DNA of 64,000 bases from Epithemia pelagica (taxonomy: Eukaryota > Bacillariophyta > Bacillariophyceae > Surirellales > Surirellaceae), in assembly GCA_946965045.2 (NCBI GenBank), contig OX337231.1, positions 3,100,001 to 3,164,000 on the forward strand, written 5' to 3'. Of the stretch, positions 22,354-32,700 are shown piece by piece. A model generated the notes under the pieces. It saw only the letters and a program-made list of their open reading frames with translations. It had not been told where the DNA came from and ran no database searches. Numbering within the stretch: the stretch's first letter is position 1; every line of letters starts with the position of its first letter. The translations under genes were made by a program, and so were the position numbers.

Positions 22354-24444
22354 TTACGACACCCCCAGAGAATATTTGAGGACCTTATCAAAGAGTGCAC
22401 GTTTGGTGGAACGAGGCGTCATCATTGTAAGGGGTCTAAGGACATGAGTATTGAGAAAACCCAAAAGGCTACCACCTTCTGGTTGACCCAGCGCCTGAAC
22501 AAGCTCAGTGGCTCGAAGAAGGCAGATCAACCGATCCATTCGCGCCTCGTGACGAATCTTGAGCTGATCACGTAGTACTGCAAAAATAGCCAATTCCAAC
22601 AAACCGCGAAATGTTCAAGATGAGTCGATATAAACACATAAAAAACAACTGTGAAATGTTTCCCAACACAAATTATCAACAACAGTGACCAACGTACCGT
22701 TTGGATCAAAGGCCAAAGGTGGCGGAGGGGCGGCTTCGGGAGCGACAAGTGCTTTTCGCAACGTGTCATGCAAATTGGCACTTCCTTCCATGGCGACGGT
22801 AAATCCCTGGGCTAAGATTGGATCAATTGTCATGTATGCATCTCCCAAGAAGACAATGGCAGGCCCGGGCCCTCCCGCATAGAGGAGCTCAGGGCTAGTT
22901 GATGCTGTTCCTGTCGAAGGGTCCATGGCAGCCTCAGCAGCTTCCAGTTGGTATTGTTTCTGCAGGATGCTATTCAAATTGACAACGGGACCCATACAAT
23001 GTCGATGAGCAATAGCACGCTCCATGAGTACAGAGTTGGGATCCGTGGCTCGAACAATGTCGTGAATGGGAGCATGCCAATCCTTGAAATGCTCCAAAAG
23101 CATATCAATGCGTTTGTGTGGATCTGATTCATGAGCAATGTTGTTATCATTCACCGTTATAAACCACACTTGGTGTTCCTGAGATTTTTTACTCTCAGAA
23201 GATGTTCCAGGTTTTGCAGAAGCTGGCTGCTGAGGAGGACATCTCATGGGAACGGTAGCAAATCTCATACTCTTTCCGGTTCCCCACGTTTGAAAGCTTA
23301 CCCTGTGATATTCATCATAGCGTGCATCTGGATCTAGTTCGTTTAATTCGTCAGTCGTAATGGGTGCATTACCTCGGAAAACAGTGTAGTTTCGATCTTG
23401 TAGACCGACAATTCGTTGGTGACTCTCCTCAGACCAAAGCTGTGACGAAGACGAAAGTGCAGAGGAAACGTCGGCAGAAGGACCTCCCACCAGACCTCCC
23501 GCAGCTGCCGAAGCAGAGGCGGAATCATGGCCACCGTATTTGCTGCGTAAGTTAGACCACGTCCCATCAGCGGCAACAATTAAGTGATAATCACGCTCCG
23601 ACTTTTCCGTGGCCGTGGGCGACAACTGCAGTTCGAGATTCGCACTCCAAGGATGCTTCGTTTGTCCCTGGCTCCACCATTCATCATGCGCTAGACCCAC
23701 CACGGAACTGTGCGCCGAGCGATGGAGCTTCAAGGTCCCTAGTTGTTGTTCCCACAGTACTGCCTTTTGCAGTGTGTGGAGTAAATCCCTTTCTCTGAGG
23801 AACAAAAGTCCAGGAAAATCTCGTCCCATGTGATCCTGCCACGTTGCTGGTAATTTGGAAATCATCAACCATTTGCCGTCGGGTTTTCGATATCCCACAT
23901 AATCCAACCACGTGGACACTTTCGGGTCTTGCGTCAGTTCTTTGTAAACGGCTTGATGACTTTGTCTGGGAGACTCTCCAAATGGGTCAAGGGCTGTGGT
24001 CCACACACCCACACCAATGTCGCGTCCACTGTTGCTGGAACTAGCATCGTAAATGTCAATGGGGGAAGCAATGTAGCCTTCTTCGACGAGTGGTGCCAAA
24101 TGAAGAGCAGCAGACAAGCCAGCGCATCCTCCACCCACAACAGCCACTCGTAGTTTGTCTCCGCGTCCTGATGCAGAAGGGACGGCGGATGAAAATAACC
24201 TCGGATATAGTTGCTTGGAAAGATTGAATCTTCTCCGAACACCAAGGCGAGGAATACTCAGTCTACGAGCACTGCTGAGCCCACAAGTTGTATACGTGGA
24301 AATCCTTGTCACATGTACAGGAGATCGGGAGCACGATACTGATCCATTCCCAACTACTACAGACTTAGGCAAGATGCGGCCGCATGGCATGCTGTTGCGT
24401 TGAAATATTCTCATAACGGTTTGGTCTGAGAAACACTTGACCAT
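22354..24444 (-). CDS. FAD-dependent (class A) monooxygenase, two exons
   Basis: Exon 1 is 24444-22698 and exon 2 is 22577-22354. The 120-bp intron (GTACGTTGG...TTTTTGCAG) joins in phase 1, giving 656 residues. A dinucleotide fold VAVVGGGCAGLSAALHLA is followed by the DG motif AADGTWSNLR and the GD motif VFLGDAYMTIDPILAQGFT, all in family order. This is the PHBH/kynurenine-3-monooxygenase/UbiH group. About 90 N-terminal residues are rich in R, S and T and suggest mitochondrial import. I chose the ATG at 24442-24444; one at 24412-24414 is also possible. The substrate cannot be read from the sequence. Without exon 2 the C-terminal helical tail (about 75 residues) would be lost. Confidence 0.85.
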
Positions 24445-24993
24445 TTTCTTTTCGGTAATCCGAAGCAACAACAGCCAAGGGGCTTTCACACAGAACAAAG
24501 AGATATCTCAGAGTTGCCAAAACAAAAACAGCACCAACAAAGAACAAAGTTATACGCCTCTCAAAGGGGAATCTGGAATCTGGAAATGTCGCTCACGTCC
24601 GTCGTCCGTCCACCTTGCGCTGGCGGCGGCGCAGCAGCTGTGGATTGTAGCGACGGACACCGCGCGGGCGATGCTGTGGACTCGTGAATAATCGTGAAAA
24701 TGAATCTTGTCTCGCCCCACTCGCAGGTTTCGCCATCCGTTGATCGGTCGCTGAAATGCGACAGTGGAATTTCTCCACCTTTTGGACAACTTTCGGCGAC
24801 AAACGGTTCCAATCCGCCAACAAGCGAAGATGGACTTAACAAACGGAACAGCACAAAGCATGATCAAGTCATACGAATGTGATCATATCTCAATCACTGA
24901 GCAAAAGACAACATCGATTGATTCCTTCGAACTTGACTCGTTTGCATCGTGTCATAAACACTAATCGCTTCACAACAACACAACATTGTCATC
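24445..24993. promoter_or_regulatory. Divergent intergenic region, 0.55 kb
   Basis: Separates the FAD monooxygenase (minus) from the unknown gene at 24994 (plus) and presumably holds both promoters. Small open frames on both strands look random. Confidence 0.4.
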
Positions 24994-25800
24994 ATGAATC
25001 AATTCAAGCGATGGGTCGAAAACAACAACAACAACAATGGATCGGAAGCTGAAGGTCGATATGCAACATCGTCGTCTCGTCCTTCACTCATTCGTACAAA
25101 GTGTTCATTCGATGGGAACGACGAAACATTCTCCATTGTGGCGCTCAACATGCTCTCGCGATATACCTACTTTGGTCTGACTCCGGCGGATGCAATTCGT
25201 GATACATTGGTCACACCAAGAGAACGATCATGTTTCCTGGAAGCTCTCTCGGTTCGCAAGATGTATAGCAACCAACAGCATCATCACTTGTCGCCATCCA
25301 CGGTGTCCTTAATTCAAACAGTGGATGACAACTTTGGCAGAGATCTTGTCCGGATGGTCGAGATGGAAGGGGGACCATCCGTAATGACATATACTTCTTA
25401 CGGCGCAAATAGCAATGGCTATGATCCATCCACGACCAACTCTCATTGTCCACAAAAGCAAGGCATGAGCCAACGCCACCATGGTGAACGCCGGTCCTGT
25501 CGAAACAAAAAGAGTGGCTCTTCTGGGTCCTCGGGGAAAAGGGTGCGGGCTTTCTTCTTTCCCGATTCTGGGGGTCGATTTGGCTCAGCCAAAGGCAAAT
25601 CTACTACTGTGCGGAACATTGACTGGAAGCTAGCCGAAGCTATTGAACAAGTTAGTTCGCTTAGGTTGGACGGTATGAGTACATCCCCTACGGCAACGGA
25701 GGCCAGTACGATATCTTCTTCGTCGTTGGCGTACGAGCCTCCCGCTGTTTTTGCCCAAGCAGCGCAGTTCCAGGAAGGACAATCGAACAATATGTTCTAG
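24994..25800 (+). CDS. Hypothetical protein, Asn/Ser-rich
   Basis: 268 residues, single exon, start ATG after a CAACATTGTCATC leader. Not recognised. It begins with a short asparagine run. Residues about 40-100 look folded (NDETFSIVALNMLSRYTYFG ... DAIRDTLVTPRERSCFLEAL). The rest is Ser/Gly-rich with a basic patch (KRVRAFFFPDSGG) and a helix DWKLAEAIEQVSSLRLDG near 210. No signal peptide or membrane segment. The composition suggests a soluble regulatory protein, but nothing identifies a function. Confidence 0.6.
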   Translation: MNQFKRWVENNNNNNGSEAEGRYATSSSRPSLIRTKCSFDGNDETFSIVALNMLSRYTYFGLTPADAIRDTLVTPRERSCFLEALSVRKMYSNQQHHHLSPSTVSLIQTVDDNFGRDLVRMVEMEGGPSVMTYTSYGANSNGYDPSTTNSHCPQKQGMSQRHHGERRSCRNKKSGSSGSSGKRVRAFFFPDSGGRFGSAKGKSTTVRNIDWKLAEAIEQVSSLRLDGMSTSPTATEASTISSSSLAYEPPAVFAQAAQFQEGQSNNMF

Positions 25801-26154
25801 AAAGGGCAGTTTTGCTGTGTTTCTGATTGGGCTAAAGGCAGAGCACATGATTAGATCGTCGGTGAATGACTATGACTATACAAAAACATTAAACATAGAA
25901 GAAAACTATCTTACGAATCATATTCTTCAGGTAGATCGTACCTTCTTGTTCTTGATCCTGGGGCTGTGGAGACGACACTTGTTGTTCAGGAAGCACCTTC
26001 AGAGTACCGAGATGGAGTAGCAACCATGCCTCGCGACGTCGACAAAAACCGAACGATCTTGGATCCAACTCGAAACCTTGATAATATTACTCCTGGATTC
26101 TCTCTCTTATTTCGATAGTGTAACCTAAAAAACAAAAACAACACAACAAAAAAT
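25801..26154 (+). other. Intergenic, 354 bp
   Basis: Lies between two plus-strand genes; A/T-rich just before 26155. Nothing else seen. Confidence 0.35.
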
Positions 26155-26343
26155 ATGGTCCTGTCGTCGCAGTCTATGCATGTTCGCCCGGCGACGTGCG
26201 CCAGACTGGCGTTCGAATTGGTATCTTTTTTGGTTTCTCGTGTTATGTTCTCGTTGGTCTCTTTGGGTTTGTCGTCTGTTGCCACCACTCATTCACCTCC
26301 ACCTCCAACCTCCACCTCCACCAAAGGCAATAGGGAATCAAAG

Positions 26344-27258
26344 ATGGACGCATTCATTCTTGCCTCATTTAGCCTCTGGTGTGCCTCTGGTTTCGAACTA
26401 TCGTCACCGAAGGCGTTTACCAGATCTCGCGAACAAATGACATCATCCTATGACGCCATGCAAGCAGCACCATTGTCCTATGCATCTGTTGTGGCCCCTG
26501 TCCGGACCAAATGTTCTTGGATTCTTCATGGAAAGAATCAAGAACAGGATTCATCAGCAGATCAGAATGGATTGGAGGAGCTTAATGTGGAAGTACTTTC
26601 GGCGGACGAAGATGAGTTCTCCAGCGATGAACTCGACTGGATACCAGACCGAATTAAATCTCAGGCACGACGCCTCGAACGCCGAATACCAGCTGTTGTT
26701 GAGGACGATAGTTCGGTGGAAGATGGGAAGAAAGATCGTCCGAGCCCATACACGGACGAAGAAGAAGATATAATATCTTCCATGGGAGGGAAGGCACAAT
26801 CAAATCGTCGAGAAGCTGGATACTTGGGTGACTCTACTCTACGAGAGATCGCGATGGATTACTCCGTCCCTGTCAGCTACCTTGCCGATGTTCTTTGTAT
26901 GTGGGGCGTCTTTCCACCAATTCAAATCGATGATGTTCCATTAGGAGATATGGTAACTGGTGAACAAGCTTTTGCGATACTTGAAGCCGTCAACTCCCTT
27001 GACGTTGGTGCTCTTAATGATCGTTATTCCAACACAAACTTACGACAACTTTGTTTTGAATACGATATCGACCTTCAAGACGCGTTCTCAATGGCAGTAA
27101 AAGAAGGATGGAGTTTACCTTTTGGAGTTGAGACTTGCCTTCGGGTCGAACAAGAAGACGAACTCCTCCGTGTATTGAGACATGAAGGGAGCGAGATGAC
27201 CACTTACGACCTTGACAATGAGGATGATGAGAAGTACATGTATGGTGATCTGTCCTAG
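26344..27258 (+). CDS. Putative plastid-targeted protein with HTH-like segment
   Basis: 304 residues from the ATG at 26344 (AAAGATGG context). An in-frame ATG at 26155 would add 63 residues, but the sequence from 26344 (MDAFILASFSLWCASG then FELSSPKAF) fits a signal peptide with Phe at the cleavage site. That is the pattern of diatom plastid bipartite presequences, so I prefer it. The middle is acidic. Residues about 160-270 are conserved-looking: TLREIAMDYSVPVSYLADVL resembles a helix-turn-helix, followed by two more helical blocks (FAILEAVNSLDVGALNDRY and LCFEYDIDLQDAFSMAVKEG). It could bind plastid nucleic acid, but that is inference only. Confidence 0.65.
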   Translation: MDAFILASFSLWCASGFELSSPKAFTRSREQMTSSYDAMQAAPLSYASVVAPVRTKCSWILHGKNQEQDSSADQNGLEELNVEVLSADEDEFSSDELDWIPDRIKSQARRLERRIPAVVEDDSSVEDGKKDRPSPYTDEEEDIISSMGGKAQSNRREAGYLGDSTLREIAMDYSVPVSYLADVLCMWGVFPPIQIDDVPLGDMVTGEQAFAILEAVNSLDVGALNDRYSNTNLRQLCFEYDIDLQDAFSMAVKEGWSLPFGVETCLRVEQEDELLRVLRHEGSEMTTYDLDNEDDEKYMYGDLS

Positions 27259-27824
27259 CTATGAGAGCATCTTTTTAACAGACGACGTACGAATATCGTT
27301 GTTATTGTCGAGCAGCGACATGTCGTTCACGGCAGACGTCGTCGTTGCGTGGGAGCCAGTGTTGTTGTTGAGCGGAAGTTTGAGTCATGGCTCTGGATGG
27401 AGAAGAAACTGTTGTTGTCGTTGTTGTTGCCATTTCCCAAAGTAAAATCCTGATGTGCCACTTGCATTCTCCGATTCATGCCCTCTGTGCATTCCTCCTA
27501 TGGTCAAAACAAGAACACACTCCCTGCACTGCCCTCATTGCCATTGGAGAGGACCTTTAATTGATGACTTTCACCACCTCTGGACCACTCAACATCTTGA
27601 CCCAACTCTCTCTATGCTCGCTGAACTCATCTATTCATGGCTGGCTAAGAATGTCCTACCCATTTTCCCTTCTCACACTCATACCCTACGTCTCCACCTC
27701 CTGGGCCACTCTCCAGGATCAGTACCATTTAATCCATTTCCTTCACTAAACCCGCAGTGTCTTGACATCATGTTGTTACCGGTAGTAGATAGGCGTACCT
27801 TTTTCCGGCACATGCTTTGTTTTG
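27259..27824. other. Intergenic, 0.57 kb
   Basis: 3' flank of the plastid-protein gene (plus) and of the doubtful minus-strand gene. TTG-rich in the first 180 bp. No feature supported. Confidence 0.3.
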
Positions 27825-28521
27825 TTATCTCTCGCGTTGGATTGCAGGATAGAAGATAGGACACATAGCTTCCGGCATGTCAACAATGCTTTCTGTCAAC
27901 AGATCAGATGAGGAAGGAGTGCTTTCCACATCTACCCCGTTGCTGCGATTGGATGGTTCGTGATCTGGGTCAAAAGAAGCTCGGCGCAAGGATTGACTGA
28001 GCCATGTTGGCAAAGCTTGAAAGTACGCCGTAACCACATTGTAGAAGTCTGTGACACCACCGGCAGTCGACAGTGACGGCGCATTGAGCTTCACGGGTAG
28101 TCAAACGGTAGGTTGGCTTGGTTGGTTGTTGGTTCGAAGCATGCTTTCTCTCTTTGGTTGTTGTTGTTTTTGTTCCGACGAAAGTTCAGTCCTTTGTGCA
28201 GCCAAGGCGACATCAGTATGGAATATACCAAACCAGTGCCACCAGTCCTGGAGAACGAAATTCCGTTTGTTCGGATCAATGAACTTTTCTTCTCTTAAAG
28301 TGGCAAGGATTCTGTGAACAACAAGCGAAAACAAGGTGGGTTGGGGGTGAGTTTTGACGAGACAAGCAGAGAATCACAATCCACCAATCAACTGATTCAC
28401 TTCCCAAAACATGCACCGCATGAATCACACCGACAACAGCAGCAACTGCAGAAACCGAAAGTGCTAAGCTGTCATATTGATGGATGACAGCGCGACAAGA
28501 GGAAGATTCGGAAGTCGACAT
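27825..28521 (-). CDS. Possible three-exon gene of unknown function
   Basis: The last exon, about 28048-27825, encodes FYNVVTAYFQALPTWLSQSL and an acidic tail. A middle exon, 28311-28229, encodes ILATLREEKFIDPNKRNF and LQDWWHWF. They join in phase 1 across a GTATAT...GTCACAG intron, giving a continuous, protein-like WWHWFDFYNVV. An upstream ATG at 28519-28521 opens MSTSESSSCRAV and could be exon 1, but I find no strong donor that joins it in frame. The family is unknown. The LTR retrotransposon begins only about 100 bp upstream of that ATG, so the promoter may have been cut off. Confidence 0.35.
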
Positions 28522-28591
28522 GGCGAAATTTGTGAGCCGTTGGCAGATTTTGGATTTTGGCTGCTTTCAAAAGATGACCCATAAACAAGAG

Positions 28592-28623
28592 GCCTGTTGT
28601 TATCGCGAATCGCGATGGTCGGA
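28592..28623 (+). mobile_element. Mutator-like TIR remnant, left piece
   Basis: GTTGTTATCGCG followed by a diverged stretch matches the right terminal repeat of the MITE copies at 38552 and 58789. Joining 28623 to 38441 restores the continuation GGAATGAGATATGCC, so the retrotransposon inserted into this older terminal repeat. Confidence 0.7.
28619..28623 (+). repeat. 5-bp target-site duplication TCGGA, left copy
   Basis: TCGGA directly precedes the 5' LTR and recurs directly after the 3' LTR (38436-38440). Five bases is the usual size for copia-type integration. Confidence 0.85.
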
Positions 28624-28884
28624 GTTATAGAATACCGCTCTCGACTCTCTAGACATTAGACTATTTCCTCTAGCTATATGCGTGACGTGCGGTCAGACGT
28701 GCCACATGCCGATCAGAAGCAGGCGTTGCACCTCAACGCACGTCAATTGAACCTCAACGCATCGAGCAGCTGCTTTAGAGTACTGATCGCGCTGCTCGCC
28801 AAAACTAAGGAACTTTACGTGACTTACGCCCTACTATATTATTTACATAAAAACTTGCCAGACCGCGAGCCCACTATACAGCCG

Positions 28885-28893
28885 TATATATTT
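28885..28893 (+). promoter_or_regulatory. TATA box in LTR
   Basis: TATATATTT, about 60 bp before the ATG at 28949. It would place the transcript start near 28915-28920 and so set the U3/R boundary. The same element recurs at the equivalent place in the 3' LTR. Confidence 0.55.
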
Positions 28894-28948
28894 GCATGTC
28901 GGGCGAGCCACCGGATACCGAATGTTCCTCTCAATATTGAGAAAACAA

Positions 28949-28992
28949 ATGGATCTCAGGCAGGCCATCCGGCCACCTGAAGAGTGTCAAAG
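28949..28992 (+). CDS. Predicted leader exon of Gag-Pol within the LTR
   Basis: ATG GAT CTC AGG... encodes MDLRQAIRPPEECQ and ends in AG directly before GTAAGTCC. Splicing to the acceptor CTCCTACCTCTAG at 29548 joins in phase and continues through an open frame of about 75 codons with no ATG, straight into the Gag-Pol start. The predicted full product would be 2714 residues. Inferred from sequence only. Confidence 0.45.
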
Positions 28993-29548
28993 GTAAGTCC
29001 ATCGAGTAAAGATCCAAAACAAGATACAATAGGAGAGGTGAGATCTCCCACTAGTGCACAGAACAAAAAGAACTGCTCTATGGAACAAATAGAACAAGTT
29101 CCATACCTAGAGGATCGAGGAGATCAAACCTGCTCCAAAATCACTTTTTCATCTTAGAATAAGCTCACTCTTTTTATAAACCGAAAGTTTGTAACCAAAC
29201 TGTTTGTGAAAGAGAGTCGACCTAGTTGCTGATTCGAAGGTGAGGGCCCCATCGTCGTTTCACCGCAGTAGGTTGGCTACCCGAGCTATATTGACTACCT
29301 CACCTATATCTAACACGTGTCTTTACCAACACCTAGATATCTGTTTACATTAAGTGGTTGCTGAGCCCAAATAAGGCTGGTAAACCAGACGTTTCCTGAT
29401 CGATCGACTATTATATTACCAAGAGGGAGAACTCTATAAGGTTCACCTCTTACTACGGCATCTATACGCGCGCAAGGAGTGGACATCCCTAGCAAGGCAT
29501 CCACCCCGTAGCCACAACGGAGGAAGACCAAGACTCTCCTACCTCTAG
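28993..29548 (+). other. Predicted leader intron of the retrotransposon
   Basis: A GTAAGTCC donor and a pyrimidine-rich ...CCTACCTCTAG acceptor, 556 bp. It removes the end of the LTR and the primer-binding site, so spliced RNA could be translated but not reverse transcribed, while unspliced RNA would serve as genome. Confidence 0.45.
29354..29371 (+). other. Probable primer-binding site
   Basis: GTGGTTGCTGAGCCCAAA lies at the LTR end, and the TGG would pair with a tRNA CCA end. I cannot name the tRNA. Confidence 0.5.
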
Positions 29549-29774
29549 TGGCGCTGGCAGTTTCGAACTCGTAACAGCAGAGAGTGTCGACGAGTCTGAC
29601 ACTACTCCTGACCCGAATCGGACTGACCCCACTGAGCCTCCACTCAGTATACCACCTGACCTTGCAAACACCCAGCAAGAACCCCAGCAACAGACCGCAC
29701 CTCTCCCTGGCTCTGCCCAGCAAACCGACGCGTCTCGTTCTTCCCAAAAGCGGCTGATTGTTGCTTCCAACACC

Positions 29775-32700
29775 ATGTCAGGTGAAGACTCTCCCCAACA
29801 AGACACTGATGTCTTTATGCCCGACCGTCCCAGAATGGGCGGCCTCGTTCAATCCAGCAAGGACACGTACGTCCCCTGGACCGGCGGTAAACCCAAACCA
29901 GATTGGAAAGGGTTAGACGACAAAGCCAAGGACCATCCAGTCCGCAGTCTCCAGCTACGTACCTTTACCGACAAACGGTACCTTGATCGGGTGACTGGCC
30001 CTGTAGAAAAGTTCGATAAGAAGAAAGGCGATTTTACAAGACTCCAAGATGAATTAGTCCGCCATTTCACGAAACACGGCATGGATACGATTATGTACTT
30101 ACTCGATCCACTCAGTAAGTCCTCCATGCTCAACATCGTTACCGAACACCCACGGTTCACTCACACAAAGGTTCACGAAGCAATGAAACAACAGGTGAGC
30201 AAGTATGATAAGTATGACGCCAACAACGATGCCGCGGCGCAAGACTACTTACTTGACTCATTGGATAAGACATTTCGACGGGAAGTGGAGGACCAATCCC
30301 GCGATGTTGCATCCTTTCCGGAGCTGTTCATGATCATCGTCCGGATTATTACGGACGACTCAATCGAACATTGGGAAATCGTAAAAAGTGAGATGCGTTC
30401 ATTGGACCCGCACAACTACGCCGGCCATGACATCACTGCACTTACCACCGATTTCGCCGCAAAGGCCCGATCTCTTACCGCCGCTGGTCTTTACGACCAC
30501 ACCCTCACGGCGAGCCTGCTCACAAACATTTTGAAAGCAGAATGGCCGCCGACTCCGAAGTTTTCTCTCCTGCTCCTGAACAAGTCTGTCCAGGACAGTG
30601 TCGATCACATTCGGTTTCTCGACCGTGCAGCAGCGGATCAATACATGACCACAAACAAGCTGCTCTATACGCACGTGATCGAAGAGGCAAACAGCAAATA
30701 TTGGGTTAGTGTAAAGCGCGGGGAATGGAGCGCAAAGAGCACTCACCGGGATTCCAAGGCACCACCAACATCGTATGGTGCTAACAATGCCACAGTTTCC
30801 AAGAAAGGCAAACAGACCAAGTCCATTCAAGCCAACGCTCTTGTTCAGCAAATGAACACACCCGGGAACAAGAAGACATACGTTCGTGAGAAGGGGAAGA
30901 ACAACAACAAAAACAACAAAAACAAAAACAACAATAACTTCACGAAACGTACCTCTTCCAGCGATAGCAACTGGCGCCGCATCCCTCCCAAAGAAGGGGA
31001 ACCAGAAATGCGGATGGTGGACGGAAAGCCCATGTATTGGTGCGGCAAATGCACCAACTGGAATCCAACTCACAAAACCAGTGAGCATATTGTTGGTTTC
31101 AAATCCAACAAGTCGAGTTCCAAACAGCATCAAGCAAACAAGTTAGAAATGGAACCGGCAGCATGGGCAGCATACATCGAGAAACACGGCTTTGATGATG
31201 CGAATACTTACGAAATGGTCAACAAAGAGCACTCTTGGCTCTTCGACTACGACGATTTTGAAGCAAATTGTGTTTGTGTGAAGTGTCCTCCCAACATGGA
31301 CGACGCTAAAACTGATGTGGATTGCTCCGAGACGGACGACGAGTACAACCTTTGTGCGTACAATCTTGTGGTCAATTTGACCCAAACCGTTGACACCGAA
31401 GAAGAAATGGACGATGGGTCATCAACTTCCTCGTCCCTCTTCTCATCCACTACCTTGAACCTGGTAACGCCTGATCGCATCACCTCAGCAGCATTGGAAC
31501 AAGAAGAAAAAGACAGTGAGACAACCACAAGCGACATGCAAGACTCTTCTTCTTGCAACACAACAAGCACAATCAATACCACGGAACCTACCTCAACTCC
31601 CATCGAACCTGACTTTGGAAACGAGCCAAAGTATTTCAACAAGTGGGAGGAACTGGGACCATCTCTGTCTGCCCTCGATTCTGAAGCTGTCAAATTCTCC
31701 GATTTGGAAACCCAACGTTTCCTCGAAGGTTTGTACGACAAAGAAATCCAGGCAGCAGCAGCAGTCAATGAGAGCTATGAAAGCATGGATCAAGACACAA
31801 AAGACACCAGCATGGCAAATAATGACACTTACCGTACGCCAGAAGCCAGCATGGATTTGTCCGTCGATGATATGAATGCCCCTCTCAAAATGCTGCAGCA
31901 GGGACGACCACCTAGCCTTGAAAAGAAACTCCCTGCCATCTCACCAATTCTTCCACAGCCACCGCTTCCGCCACGGCCATCAGCACCCTTTGCGCTGGCA
32001 CATCAAGCTCCGTCTCCTCCACCACAACTGCCTCCGCGACGAAAACTCACCATGCAGCAGCCAATCGCTCGTTACTCGTCTGAACAATTCGTTCTCGAAG
32101 CAGAACAGGCAAAACGTGATGGAATGAGATACGAACGTGCAGCAAAAACAGTCTTTGCTAATGCATGGCGTGAGCCAAAACTTACCGTCGCTGAAGCATA
32201 TCAGCGTGTCAAGGAAGAAGAATGGGCAATGGGATACTACGTCGATGGGACTTTGATCCCAAATCACCCTCGACCGGAACACTCCTTTCCAGGCATGTCC
32301 CCCATTCCTCCTGGACCGATGATGCCTTGCTCCAATATTCAATCGATGGACACGTCGTCCACTAGCCATCGCTTTACACCTGCATCAACACAACTCCGAA
32401 CACATCGTGAGAGTAGTGCGGACAGTTTGTCTTCTACTTCGTTTACACCCAACAACACTCTTGGGGAGAAGTACGTACCTACCGATGCAGACACAGCAAG
32501 CAGTGGTGGCGACTCAGCAAAAACTGTGCCGCTCACCAAATACTTTGCCAACATGGCATGGGTCGACGATTGTTCTAAAAATGAGACCCAAAATTTCTGG
32601 ATCAAGAATAATGAATCGGAGGGAGGTCCCCAGGACCGACAAAACGTCCCAATTGACACTATGGAAGAAACAGTATCATCCGATGAGGATTCTCTGGTAG

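Larger units (their letters stand above)
28624..29356 (+). repeat. 5' LTR of copia-type retrotransposon
   Basis: 733 bp, and by eye the same, base for base, as 37703-38435. It begins GTTATAGAATACC and ends ACATTAAGTG, without the usual TG...CA ends. A TATATATTT at 28885-28893 is the likely TATA box. Downstream lie an ATG (28949) and a strong splice donor (28993). The 100-codon open frame at 28678-28980 runs through U3 and is probably not a gene. Confidence 0.93.

Noticed and set aside
27455-27859. 134-codon plus-strand frame
   Set aside because: Overlaps the last exon of the possible minus-strand gene at its end and has His/Pro/Leu-rich, non-protein-like composition.
28678-28980. 100-codon open frame in both LTRs
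   Set aside because: It spans the U3 region and the TATA box and is identical in both LTRs only because the LTRs are identical; no protein-like features.
30399-31133. 244-codon minus-strand frame inside Gag
   Set aside because: Antisense shadow of Gag with no recognisable domain.
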